From Xestospongia bergquistia (taxonomy: Eukaryota > Porifera > Demospongiae > Haplosclerida > Petrosiidae), in NCBI GenBank assembly GCA_963965975.1, contig OZ014418.1, positions 570,501 through 634,500 on the forward strand: 64,000 bases of DNA. Reading direction: 5' to 3'. The translations under genes were made by a program, and so were the position numbers. The stretch's first letter is position 1, and each line of letters begins with the position of its first letter. The notes below the pieces were generated by a model that was given only the letters and a program-made list of their open reading frames with translations, did not search any database and was not told where the DNA came from. This document shows, in pieces, positions 10,713-23,000 of this stretch.

Positions 10713-10804
10713 AATTTGTTTCAGTAATAAATAGTCTCCTTGCTTGCATCCTCTACTGTTCTCACCACGTGGGTAATAGTTTAGGCGGTAAAAGGTTGGG
10801 CCGG
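10713..10804. promoter_or_regulatory. Short divergent promoter with E-box
   Basis: Ninety-two bases separate the dehydrogenase copy 3 ATG (-) and the DCAF15-like ATG (+). It contains CACGTG (in CTCACCACGTGGG, about 10761-10773). The same CACGTG lies just upstream of dehydrogenase copies 1 (about 3115) and 2 (about 5325), so it was copied with the gene. Function as a promoter is inferred from position. Confidence 0.5.
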
Positions 10805-12778
10805 ATGTCCCTCTTGCACTATTTAAGATCTAAACAGGTGAGTTCTTTATGAAATATTGAAAATAACGAATTTTCTCATTTCTAGATTATTGTTAGTAAT
10901 CATGACAACAGGAGGAAAGATTTAGAACAATTAAATAGATTACTTTCTCCACGTCATGTTTTGCTTGGACAAGTTTTGGACGACAAGTGTCAGCTCTTGG
11001 AGGGGTAAGCCTATGAGCTATGTAGAACAGTGTAACATTGATGTGTGTCTATTTGCAGACATGTTGTGCTGGGATTTTCAACAGACAGTTTCTTTCTGAT
11101 ATCGTACCAGCTGCAAGTTGAGGGCGAAGATGTCAGTGATACGCACTTTTCTTATTCACTTCACTGGTGGCAGTTGGAACTTGGACGGCCACTTATCTTG
11201 GTAAAAAAGTTCTGCATCAACTTACATTTATTCTAATGGCTATATATAATAGTTCTGTTTCTTTACAGGTTAAGAGCAGCGAGTTATTTGCTGGTCATAA
11301 TATTAACGATAGTTTAGAACTACTGGTTTGTCAGAGAGAGCAAGAAGAAATGGCAGCTGTAACAGTATTAGGATACAGGTAAGTAAGAATAACATTCCTA
11401 ATGATTTCTACTCATATATGTAGCAATGTTACAGCTGGATTAGAATCCAGTACTTGCTATATTTCTATTCTGTCTCCTCCCTCTCTCCCTCATTGTCAAG
11501 ATGACAAACAGATATCATTACATTTAAGTTATGATCTTCTACCACCATTTCCTAAATTTAACCCTTCTCTTTCTTTTCGGCTTCCAGGTTAGCTCTTATG
11601 GAATGGAATTATTAGTGTGTCTATTATAACCCTCCCCTCTCTTCTAGAGGCTGTATTACTGAATACTGGTTGTAGTCTAGTAGTTGTGTGTCACCAACTA
11701 TTATCAGCTGACACTCCTACATGGATTATTGCGTCAAAGTCTGAAAAATCAAGATCGGACAATTGTTATATGGTTGTGCAAACATTTCTTGAAGATGCAA
11801 CTGGTCATCATAACACATGTACATAGAATATATATGACCACTCTCATTATAATGACGTCACTTTGTGTAGTGTCATCTCCTTGTCAATTGTTGCCACTGG
11901 AGGTTTATCAGAGACAAGAACCTCTGGTTGAGGTAGCTGGTGTATTGGACTCACTACCTGAAGATGCTGTTCAAGTGTGTCAATTTACTTTTGATCTAGA
12001 ACAATGGCTAATACCTACATTAGAGGAAGTTTTTACTGGTCATAGCTTGTCTCTTTGTTCCCTTACTGACTATGATGTACAACTAGTGGAGGTAATATTT
12101 TCATGGAACCATTTAAGTACTAGATTTATTATGTATATTTTTGGGACTTCAAGCAGCTGGTTTTTATTAGGATCATTGTTATTTTAACATTTCTCTATTA
12201 AAGGTTTGCGAGTTGGAGTGGATTGTTGTATTTATTGTGGTAGCTTTTACTGAAACATCTTCGAGTTCAGGAGGATTCAAGTAAGCCATTGTTATAATAT
12301 TGTAATTATGTGTCTTATTTTAAAATATTAGTGGACATTTGGTTGAACTTGTAGGTCAATGGTCAGTTCTAGATAACAAAGTTGAGATAGTCACACATAC
12401 AGATCCTGTTTTATTATCTTTACATGAGATACAGTGAGGAGAATATTTTGAGGAGAATTACAACAATCCTCTGTTTGTTTGTAGTGGTACTTCAAAGAGT
12501 CCTTATCGTATTGCATATTCACGTGCTGGAAGTCTTCGGCAAATACTCAGTTCTCTTTCCAATACAACAATCCAAGTTCTCTCTAACTACACTGTTTTCT
12601 CAGGTAGTTATTATCTGACAGATAGTCTTTCTGTTATTAATGTGTTGTACTCTTCATGTCTGTTAGTATCATTATATTGAGATGTTTTATTGCCACAGGG
12701 AAGAGCTTATCAAGTCTTCGACATCCCAGACTGCCCCTCTCACTTATTCTAACAAAACCTGAACGACAAAGATTATAA
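10805..12778 (+). CDS. DCAF15: DCAF15-like substrate receptor of CUL4-DDB1 ubiquitin ligase
   Basis: About ten short exons with GT-AG introns: 10805-10837, then from about 10886, 11059, 11269, 11422, 11646, 11874, 12204, 12335, 12485 and 12701 to the TAA at 12776-12778. The spliced protein begins MSLLHYLRSK and shows DCAF15 signatures in order: RHVLLGQVLDD, GHVVLGFSTDSFFLISYQ, HWWQLELGRP, SLELLVCQREQ, LLPPFPKFNPSLSF, AVLLNTGCSLVVVC, then after a short linker CQFTFDLEQWL and SLTDYDVQLVEVCE. Vertebrate DCAF15 is about 600 residues with a long disordered insert; this one is about 470 and lacks most of it. DCAF15 is known as a DDB1-CUL4 receptor; substrate here is unknown. The start is the first ATG, immediately after the divergent promoter. 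Confidence 0.85.
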
Positions 12779-12944
12779 AATAACTTTTGTTTATTTTATT
12801 TCACTATAAAAAGTTATGAATATATTCGTAGGTAATTTCCAGAATGAGTGTTCCGGGAGGTGTATTATTTTTGCAGTGACCTGGAAAATCTGATTGGTCA
12901 ATTAAGGCAAAAAAGGTGATTTCGTCATCAGATCAAACTTACCA

Positions 12945-15749
12945 ATGGATAATAGTGTTTATCAATTGTTCGTTTTATTGCTAAGTATTAGCTGTGTTTT
13001 ATCAGCTTGGGAGGATGGTCATGATGGTGTGGATAGAAAAAATGGTGACCTACCTGGTATGCCCATCACTCTCAATAGTACATCACCTCCCAGTCAATGT
13101 GCTAAGCTCTGTGATACGAAGAGTGAGTGTAAAGCGTGGGCTTATTGCAAAATGAACTGTGATGGACAACAACAAGCACCTTTATGCTATTTGAAAGCTC
13201 AAGTGACAGCTCAATCACTTGATCCATGCAGAGTAAGAGAAATGATGTCCCTGCTCTTTTTATCTCTGCTATCCTAAGGTATCTGGTGTTAAGAATGCAA
13301 CTCTCCTTCCTCCAAAGTTCCATTCTTTACCAGTGGGAGCCATCAAACCTGAAGGTAGTAACTAATACTCTATTGCTAATATACCTTTCTTCAACTAACA
13401 GGTTGGCTTAAACAACAACTACAAACTCAAGCCACAGGATTATCTGGTCATCTTCCATTGTTCTGGGCTGATGTGGAAAATTCAAGCTGGATTGGTGGCA
13501 AAGCAGATACAGGCCTCCATGAGAGAACCCCATATTGGTTGAATGGGTTTGTCCCATTGGCATACCAACTAAATGACCCTCAACTCATTGCAATGACTGA
13601 GAAATATATTTGGTATATATTAGGTCATCAAACTGAAGACGGTTGGCTAGGAAATGATGATATAGGAGATGGCAATTGCTACTGGTCAAAGTATCCAATT
13701 ATGTTTGCATTGCGAATGTATTATGAAGCTACTGGTAATACTACTGTCATTCCTGCCATCTACAAGTTCTTACATACAGCATATACAAGAATGTTCACTA
13801 GACCGTTGGGTGTTACTTGGTAAGTTGAAGATAGTATTAATCTCTCCATCATTACCTCTTTCTTATAAGGTCTGGTGCTCGCTGGCAAGATTTTGTACTT
13901 ACTGTACACTGGTTGTTAGATTTCCATAGCAACGGAGAGGAACAATTTCTATGGGATTTAGCAGAGTTGGTTCATGATCAAGTAAACAACAAAAAGAAAA
14001 CATTTAAAATTTTGCTATCTCTCTTGGTCGGTTAGGGATTCAATTGGAAAGAATATTACGCTGGTCCAGATTTCCCCAAGGATTCAGCTACTACTTTGAC
14101 TTTATACACACATGGAGTTAATAATGGTCAAGCTATCAAGTCAGCTGGTGTCTGGTATCGACAGTCTCAGAACAAATCTGACTGGGACTCCTCATACCAA
14201 AGAATACAAGTACTAGACACTTACCACGGCCAAGCATCAGGGATATTTGGTTGTGATGAACATTTAGCAGGGAAAATGCCATCAAGAGGTACCAATAAAT
14301 GAAGAATGTCAAATTGTTAATACTTTTTTATTGCTAGGTACTGAGCTGTGTACTGTTGTAGAAGCTATGTATTCATATGAGGTTCTCTTTGGTATTCAAG
14401 GAGATCCAATGTTTGGTAAGTACAAGGACTTGGTATTTAACTTGTTTTATTAATTACTCTTATTAGCCGAAAGAGCTGAACAGCTGGGTTATAATGCACT
14501 ACCTGCTACTATAACCTCTGACATGTGGGCTCATCAATATTTGCAACAGGATAATGAAATGAATGCAATACACAGTGATGACCATGTTTGGTATAGTGAT
14601 GGACCTGATGCCACTCTGTAAGATTCTATAATGTTACTAATAATAGCACTAAATACTATTAATAGAAATATTCAACATAGTGCACATTATTAATAATAGA
14701 CTCAGTGTACTATTAATAGAAACATTGCAGCTGTCATTATTAGCTATTCTTGTTTTAGTTTTGGTTTAGCGCCCAACTATGGATGTTGTACAGGTAATTT
14801 CAACCAAGGATGGCCCAAACTTACACAACATACTGTCATGATATCACCTGACAGTAACACGATTGTCATTGCTATATACGCTCCCCTGTCAGTGACCATT
14901 GGGGGGACAACCCTGACAGTTAATACCCAATATCCCTTTAATGAATCAGGTAAAAAACAAGAGTGTCTGACAATGTTATTGAGAGACTTCTATCTTCTCT
15001 AGTGACTATATCTGGTACATGTTCGGGTAAAAAGAGTATTCTCCTTCGAATACCATCTTGGGCAGATGGTGCCACTCTTCGTTGGGGTAGCACCCCGTCA
15101 GCACCTGTAACACCTGGCACTCTCCACCCAACAAGTTGTGAGGGTAATGTAGAAATGGAATTGATACTTCCAATGAAAATTAGAGTTACTAGACGTTATA
15201 ATAATGCAGCTTCTATATATTGTGGGTCAGTTTTATTAATAATTAGTATAATGGCCATATATTATATAGGCCATTGTTATATGGATTAGCAATAAAGGAA
15301 GAGTTTAAAGAATTGAGAAGTTATGCCTATCAAAGCAAGGACTACCAAGTAAATAACAATGACCAATAAGTTCTCAGTAAACAGCTGTTTTATTTACAGG
15401 TAACACCAGGCTCTCCTTGGAACTATGCCATCCATTTGACTGACGATAATAATCCAAGCAATGATCTCAAGTACCAGTACACTGGTTGGAAAGAAGGTAT
15501 TTTTCCATTCTCTAATGATGGAGCTCCATCAAAAATACAAGCGACGGTACCTAATAGAACTAATCTAATTATTGTATTAATGTCTGTCTTCAACAGGGTC
15601 GTACTCTTGATACATGGGGTATAGTTCATAATGCTGCAGATGCTCCTCCTACTTCCCCCGTTACTACCAATAATGCTGATACCCCAGTGACCTTGCTACC
15701 CTTTGGAGCTACTGACCTTCGCATTGCTGAACTACCCACATACAAATAA
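12945..15749 (+). CDS. Secreted GH127/DUF1680-like glycoside hydrolase with N-terminal Cys-rich domain
   Basis: A multi-exon gene. The N-terminus is a signal peptide (QLFVLLLSISCVLSA), followed by a cysteine-rich segment of about 75 residues (CAKLCDTKSECKAWAYC...CDGQ) that resembles a PAN/apple-type domain. The body matches the DUF1680 / GH127 beta-L-arabinofuranosidase-like fold: PEGWLKQQLQTQATGLSGHL, LHERTPYWLNGFVPLAYQL, DGWLGNDD, then TELCTVVEAM and NYGCCTGNF. In bacterial GH127 the E-x-C pair and the adjacent Cys-Cys hold a zinc ion, and the ELC and CC seen here (about 14343 and 14782) fit that pattern. The C-terminal beta region runs to LRIAELPTYK. It likely acts outside the cell or in lysosomes on arabinofuranose-like sugars; the substrate is inferred from family only. 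Confidence 0.85.
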
Positions 15750-16703
15750 ACACATCTTAATATGTCCCATGATAAAGGGGACATGTTGTATGCTGCACAT
15801 TGTCTGTTGTTGAGAACTAATTAAAAAGTGATTTTAATTTTTTTTATTTTTAATTTCCAACCATCAAAGTATGTATGTTATCTGATGAACTAATTAATGT
15901 GGGTGTTCTCTCACTACCTACAATACGTTGTAGGGACAACGTATCATATTTTGAATATAATACAATTACTTTGCCCTCGTCTTTTGTTTCCATCTGATTC
16001 ACAAGCTCTGAATAAAATTCTGAATATGTGGGTGGAGCATAAAATACTAAGTGATGAATCCCTCGGAAATGATATCGTCGAAAAAAGTGGAGACGTTCTG
16101 TTATTAGAAGAAATTTTTTGCGTCCATCAGCAAAAAAAGATCTAGCTCTTGAGACGCTATCAGATTTAGTATACCTAATAAAATATTGAACACATTCAAA
16201 TGTAAATCTTTCATATAGTTATGATACATGAACTTGTTGTTTAGTATAATTATAATTAATTAATTAATTAATTACCATAAATGTCAAAATTTTCGAGGTA
16301 GTTATATTTTCGCGGTTGACACAAAATGCGAAAATATGAGTTTGGGAAAATTTTACGTGTGAAAGTTTGAGCAGCGAAAATTTTGACATTTACGATAACC
16401 AATTATACTATATGAGGAAATATTTTTGCAATAAAAATATTTCATAATTCTTCCCAAAGTACAAACTTTGCATCCTCCTCATATAAAGCTATATGCAAAA
16501 CTATTTGTATATATTGTATGACTATATTATAACAACAAATAGTTATAGTAATCACTGCTAATTGGATCAGGGACTTCCTCATATTGTAAGTTAACCAAAC
16601 CTTATATGGTCACAAGAGCAATAATGTAGTTGCCATCGTCAGTATTTGATAGTGACATATTGTATGTATTCAAACATCATAACAATATTTCCTTTTTAAG
16701 AAC
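15750..16703. other. Intergenic DNA with a small MITE
   Basis: No convincing gene. A short open frame at 15897-16145 has no recognisable domain. Holds an AATT microsatellite at 16250-16275 and the inverted-repeat element listed next. The left edge of the large segmental duplication lies at about 16470. Confidence 0.5.
16277..16396. mobile_element. 120-bp MITE with nested palindrome
   Basis: Terminal inverted repeats ATAAATGTCAAAATTTTCG and its near-perfect complement CGAAAATTTTGACATTTACG. Inside lies a second inverted repeat, ATATTTTCGC/GCGAAAATAT (about 16307-16340). No coding capacity. Very short MITEs of this kind are mobilised in trans; superfamily not determined. Confidence 0.7.
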
Positions 16704-19179
16704 TTACTCTGAAATATGACTGAAATTATATCCTTCTCTTTTGAAGTGGTTACGTAATCGGATAAAGTCAAAATATGATGAAACATAGATACAGACGTGG
16801 TCAACTGATGGACTCAATAATTTAGGTAATACCTTAAAAACAAAAATTAATCATATTGCAGTCTTTAGTTCTTACTGTATCAATGAAATATTGAAGCCTA
16901 ATTTCTGGCAGCTGGTGATGATCAGGAGAAGTGAGTCTATGAAATATCTGAGGGACTGGTTGCAGTATCTGACATACAGATCCTTTCCAGACGGGGGTAT
17001 GCACCCTTACCTGACCCTCATAATCTAACACAATAGGTCAAGGCAGATAAAAACAGAAATATCAGATACTTAGAACACTGCCTCTTCAGGACATTTGTTC
17101 TAGTTCCAATGAATATTTCTAGATATCATTAACCTCTGCACATGACAATGGACTAAGAGTATGTCACAACTCTTAAGGTGTCTGCTACAGAGATGTTTAC
17201 ATTTAAAAGTTTAGATAATTCACATTATAAGGATACTGTGGCAGTAAGTGGTGATTAAGGAATTAATTTCAGGAGTTGGAAATGCAGAGAAGACAAGAGT
17301 CTGACAATAGTGTTTACCCCAACAATTTAACGACCATTCTCTTACTCTTGAGAAATCCACACCATGACTGTCTATAGGTTTTAAATGAAGATGATTGAAC
17401 AAGTGCTAAAAATAAAATAAACATAATTAATGGGCGTGGTTAACCACACCCACCAGAACATGATCCCAATTTTGCATTAGAAGCACATCAATTTGATCAA
17501 CAATAACCATTTCTATAGAGGAGAGGAAGTCATACTCTCGTTTCTTATCTCCTTCTCCTCCTATAATTGTTCTTAGACCAAGTGGAGATGCTATGATAAT
17601 GTCACTAGAATAAAAGGTAGTATAAAGTTTGAGTCTATTCTTTTTAATAGCCACGCCCATCTTGAAACAATCATCAGTATTACCAGAAAATAGATGAAGA
17701 TAAGAATCTAGAGAGATAATAGATTAGAAGCATTTGAAAGACTTCTAATACTTGGTTTATAACTTGGTGGAGTGCTCTCTTCCCCTTCCTCAAATTGTTG
17801 AAAAAACTTTTTACGATTTGCTACTTCACCCTGTGGTAGTAAGTCATAACAAACCACACCCACTGAACATCACATATATACCTTTCCAGGTTTTATAAGT
17901 ACATCAATCAGTGTCTTGACAATTTTCAGAACTGAACTTCGAAATGGAACTAGAATGAGAACTTTAGGACGAGTCAACCCTTGGTCTCTAATTTCTCTAT
18001 AGAACAAACAAACTATACTTTAACACATCATAACAGCTTACCCTAAATCACGACCATCCTTAGCAGCTAATGTGAGACGAACATTGTTCTTTAGAACACG
18101 TGTTCGATTTCTAGAAAGTTATGTCCATATCATCTCATACACCCCACCCACTTACTTAATAACATGATTTAATAAATGTAACACATACAATTGTCTAATC
18201 TCCATCTCATTGTCATGTGATTGACATGTGAAAATGAGATCCTGGGAATGTTAATTGTAATTAATGGGTGGGGCTTAGTTAGTACCTTGTATGAATTCAT
18301 AATATCGAACAGATAATGCTGTAATGAAGTAAAAGGTTCTAAATAGGTGGAGTCAATGGGTGGTGATTGGAACTTAGTTACATACTTTTAACACTTGTCT
18401 TGTTACTCATAGGCCATAACGTAGCAATAGGTTCTCTCACCTGATATAAGTACATGTACATTAGTTACATGTACATGTAAATCTTACATGTAAAAATTTT
18501 AAAGGACGTGTGATGGAAACTTGATCAGGTGGAGACCAGGTCTTATTACAAGTGGGTGTGGTCAACCATTGGACCAGACCTAGCTCTTTACACTAATATT
18601 GATAACCAATATAATGGAGAGATCATATTACATATGATGGACTTACATTATGACAACTGAGTGGGAGTGGTTGTGAGTATAGCTCATTTAAAGTTGTCAC
18701 ATGAGCTTCATCTAGGATTCTATCATAATGAGTAGAGAATGGCTCCTCCCCTTGAGCCACACCTATTTCGTCTATTAAATCTTCCTCTTCATCGTCTGTA
18801 TTAAGACATTCAATGACATCATCGTTCTAAAAAAGATAATTATAAACATCTTACATAATTATTACCTCAACATCAACGTCAAATTTAGTATTTGTGGGTG
18901 GGGACTGTTGCCGTGGGAAACTATACTTAGACTGTGTAGGAAGGGAGTTCAGTAGGATTTCATAGGCAGTGGGTGTGTCTTCCTAAAATACATGTACATA
19001 GTTGTAGTAAGATTATTACATATCTTTACCTCATCACTAGAAGGAATGGTTTCTAATTTTGGAAGAGATAGACGTTTGTTTGATGTAGGAATGTCTCTCT
19101 TCCTCTGAACAAGGCTTGAATAATAATATTACTGGTATATATGATTAAGACTAACCTTTTTACCTGCTCTGGTAGCCAT
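16704..19179 (-). pseudogene. UTP25: UTP25 (DEF/DIEXF)-like gene, copy 1, frameshifted and C-truncated
   Basis: UTP25 is a nucleolar small-subunit processome protein with a degenerate SF2-helicase fold. The spliced product starts [19 protein letters not shown] at 19179, passes an acidic segment (about 18780-18830) and reaches the hallmark [19 protein letters not shown] and MQNWDHVL (about 17460-17610), then [12 protein letters not shown] and [21 protein letters not shown] 1-base deletion near 17718, relative to copy 2, shifts the frame before the hallmark region. The sequence ends at a GTAAGT splice donor (TAA at 16704 if read through). The conserved C-terminal part (the family's YTK...R segment and beyond) is not found downstream. 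Probably a non-functional duplicate of a gene located elsewhere. Confidence 0.8.
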
Positions 19180-19235
19180 AACCTGTCGTGTTTACTTTTT
19201 CGAAGCAACAAGGGACTAAGCCAGGTTACTGTGAA

Positions 19236-19432
19236 CCACGTGTCCTCAAATGTTAGCTTTATAGTATACGGACTTTGCAAAATTATAACTCCCATTACAT
19301 TCTTATATAAATTTCAGAACGTTCCGTTCACGTCTGTAATCGTTTCTCATGTTGTAATAAAAAAGGAAAATTTTATTAAATTAATTTACATCAATACAAA
19401 AAACGGAATATGAGATTTCTAAACATAAAAAC
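19236..19432 (+). repeat. Dispersed repeat of about 190 bp, copy 1
   Basis: The segment beginning GTCCTCAAATGTTAGC and ending GAGATTTCTAAACATAAAAA recurs at 27491-27689, 31730-31915 and 41880-42078, always on the + strand. Shared internal text includes GGAAAATTTTATTAAATTAA. The two copies inside one duplication unit differ more than the copies at equivalent places in the two units, so the family is older than the duplication. Confidence 0.75.
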
Positions 19433-19455
19433 CAAGTTACTGTGAACCGGGTACA

Positions 19456-19534
19456 TCCCATGAGATCAATTCCCACGAGATCAACTCCCTCATAATCAAC
19501 CTTTTTTGATCAATCCCGTGAGATGAACTCCCTT
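19456..19534. repeat. Degenerate GAGATCAACTCCC tandem repeat
   Basis: About five imperfect repeats of a 14-17-base unit of the type GAGATCAACTCCC, partly inverted (GATCAATCCCGTGAGATGAA). The same array is at 31940-32020 in unit 2. It lies between the divergent UTP25-like and death-fold genes, and its origin is unclear. Confidence 0.6.
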
Positions 19535-20092
19535 TGAACAATTATTAAATAATGTCATACTATCTTAACTAACATCAGCTTTAGTGTCTTTGAGCAATAA
19601 ACTTTAGCTTATCAAAATTTGGTAATAACTTTCTTCACAAATATAAAAGCTCTTTCATTACAAACACAGACTGTACAGTTACATTTCCCAATTGTAAGTT
19701 AGTATGACTGAATTTGTTGAAACAATATTTTTCTTCTAGCATCTGCAGAAATTCTAACAACATTACACACACAGTGTATATAACTAATAAATATTGCTAT
19801 ATACCCAAAGTGTATGCTTCAATTTTTTCTTGGGTAACGTGTCTCACTCCATAGATTCCAGTTGTTGCCTCACGTATTCTCTAGCAACTGACAAGTCCAT
19901 ACTGATAGCCATAATTGTTTAAACTAGCCCGCCACTAGCTCCCAGTATTAAGGAATATATGGTATAGTATACTGTACCATCATTTGTACTTAACGAGCCC
20001 CACCCCCTACAAATGTCAATAGAATATGAATATTGTTATTTGTGTGCTCTCACCCGTTAAAGCAACTAAGGTCAGCGAACACAGAAACAGTT

Positions 20093-23000
20093 ATGGCAAA
20101 GAAACAAATTGATGCAAAGCTATTAATATCCTTTCTGGGTCAGGTTCAACTAGGTAAGTAGATAGTTAATTGTCTTCTTTACTATTAAGTATGAGGATTG
20201 ACTGTCTGAGTCATTATTGAGTATTTTAAACTTATTTCTCAGATATCACTCATTTAAGTGCTGTATTTGAAGCTTTGAAGAAACATATGTTTTCATATCG
20301 AAGATGGTTTGAGTTAGGTCTATTTTTGGGTATACTACAGCCTACACTGCAAAAGATTGAAGTGGATCATCGTGATGATGTAGTTCGATGTCTTCAGGAG
20401 TGTTTAACTTGTTGGCTGAGAAGAGTCGATCAAGTTAATGAGAATGGAAGACCATCATGGGATGTACTAGTTAGTGCTTTGAAGAAGATGGAAGAAAATT
20501 ATGTGGCTGAAAATATCACTCAAACAGGTATAATATGATCTTAGGATTATGATATTTATGATTTATTTATTAGTGGAAGGACAAATCCAGTCTGCTGGAC
20601 AAATTCTGATATATCCTGCACAAATGTCACAGCTGTTATATAGTGAGAGATGCATCACTGAAGTGACCCTTGATGAGGTGGAGACACTAGAGGGCATGGT
20701 TGATTATAAGAGAAAAACCCTCTTGTTTGCTATACGTAATGCAGTGTCTTCTGATCACAAGAATATCAAAGTGCTAGCTAAAGTGTTGTCTGAATTTGAA
20801 GAGACAAAAGAATTAGCTGATAAACTACTCAATGAATATGGTAAGTTATCTGTTGTTAATTAAAGATGACATTTCTCTCATTAATTGTATAGTTCAAAAG
20901 TTTCCAGAGGATGACGACATTTCAACAATTCCTCAAAATACATGTAGTCATCAACAATCTGCTAGTGATGTTCTTCGTTGTCACTATGGTACTTTGTCCA
21001 AGTCTCTATATGATCCTATTAGTGTTGGGTGGCTACTTTGTGAACAAGATCCAATGATAATATCAGAAGAAACACTTACTAGTGTTGAGTTTATAAGGAA
21101 ATGTGAGTCAGAGAGAAGGGTAGTCTTATTGAGAGCTGTACGTTGTGCTGTATGTAGTAACTCTAATAACTTGGAAATATTTGTTAATGTGTTATTAAAG
21201 TTCTCTGAAAATGTGCTGTTAGCTAAAGCTATTTGGAATGACTACAGTAAGTAATTAAATTACATTAATGAATATTAAAAATTTATGTCCATAGATAAAG
21301 AGATTGAAAGAAAAAAGAAAGATGAAGAACCTTTAACAGATGAGGGTATAGTCAATATAACATATCGTAGATTGAGAAAATTTCGCACTACAAATACTGT
21401 AAATATTTCAATGTGTAATAATGTTCGTGTAATTAATTTTCATACACCGTCCAATGTTTGAATTTTCTTTAACAATGAAACTTTCCCAATCTACGGTAAT
21501 ATATAGTTATAATAGATATAGGAGGGCTATATTATTTGACACTCATTTTAAGATGAGGTGGATCAGTCCTCTTAGATCTGTTATCATGTGTTATAATAAG
21601 TGACTAGCGCAATTGTATGTGAATATTATTATAGTAACCAATATTCATAGTCCATCCACTCACTCAATAAAAAATTATAATTCAAATACATAATGTGTGA
21701 AATTTTGTACCACATTTAGTTACAACAGAAGTATTAGTACCTTTGGATATGGCACCAACATTTACATCAATCAGAGGAGAATTTGTGAAAGCTGTTTTCA
21801 ATATCCGTTGTTGTATTACTAAGAGTCAAGCGTCTACAAAAGAAGTTAAAAGTTTACTTAATGGTTTCCCTGAACTGAAACCAGAGTTATCTAATGCAGA
21901 AACAATGGATGATATATTGGATATTGTACGTGACAAATGTACACTGATTAATATCAGTTATTTAGAAGTTGTTGTGGACCAGTTTAACATTGAAGATGCT
22001 AAGGCATACATTGAAGAATATAAGGATATCATTGAGAAGTTCTCTCAGAAAGTAGCTATTAAATTATGTCTTGGTGAACGTTTCCAGATTACACAAAATC
22101 TTCTTCCTCTTAAATGTGAAACAGCTAAGTTTGTTCTCGACTGGAATCCAGAGAACACCACTTTGAATGATGTTAGAAATATTTTAGCAGTATCATTTCA
22201 GAAATTGGAGAAGTCTGTTAAAATTGATGTCATCAAAAAAAGCAACTCCTTCACTGTGACCTGTATTTTTCCTCTCCACCTACTTGCACGACTCGTTAGC
22301 ATTGCTCAAGAGACTATTGAAGTTGTAAAGAAAAGAGGATTAATCCGACTTATAATTGGTCCTTGTATCATTTGGGATATCAACAATAGAGATCAGGTAT
22401 ATATATAAATTTACACTACAACAGTATCCATGTATTGTTGATATAGGAGATGAAATCTTTGGTGATGGAGATAAAAGAGAACCAGAAAAAATTTGAGAAG
22501 CAGTTGGAGACACAGTATGTAATTAACAGGAGAAAGACTTTGGAAATTGAAGATTTGAGAGCTAAACTCAAACAGCAGGAAGGTAACAGGACTATAATTG
22601 TAAAAATCATCCTTTAAAGATGGTACAGTAAGACATTGACTATGAAAAGATTGCATAAGACATCCAGAGGCTAGCAGCAAGGAAGCAAGCTAGTTAGAAG
22701 CCTCCAACTCTGACAAGTCACATGACCTTTAATGTAATGCTTGTATAATATAGGATCTTAATCATTGACTGTAAATCTGTGATTTGAGTAAATATATATT
22801 TAAATGTTATTAGTTTGTTGTTTTAAATTGACATTCAACAATACAAGCTGATGGTATACTGATATATCTATTACTTCATAGCTCTAAATAACTATAGGAT
22901 TGTTTACATGTCAGGTAGTAAAGGTATTAATGTTTATTGTTATATTGTAATTGTTACATTATAATGTTTTGTAATATTAGCTGATAAAGTGGAGTTCAAG

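Noticed and set aside
13226-13411. Overlapping small open frames inside the GH127-like gene and on its opposite strand
   Set aside because: They lie in introns or alternative frames of exons that splice cleanly into the conserved protein.
15897-16145. Short open frame after the GH127-like gene
   Set aside because: No domain, no splice-linked neighbour, and AT-rich composition like the intergenic DNA around it.
22411-22680. Minus-strand hydrophobic open frames over the coiled-coil exon
   Set aside because: They are shadows of the Lys/Glu-rich coding sequence on the + strand and repeat in unit 2 for the same reason.
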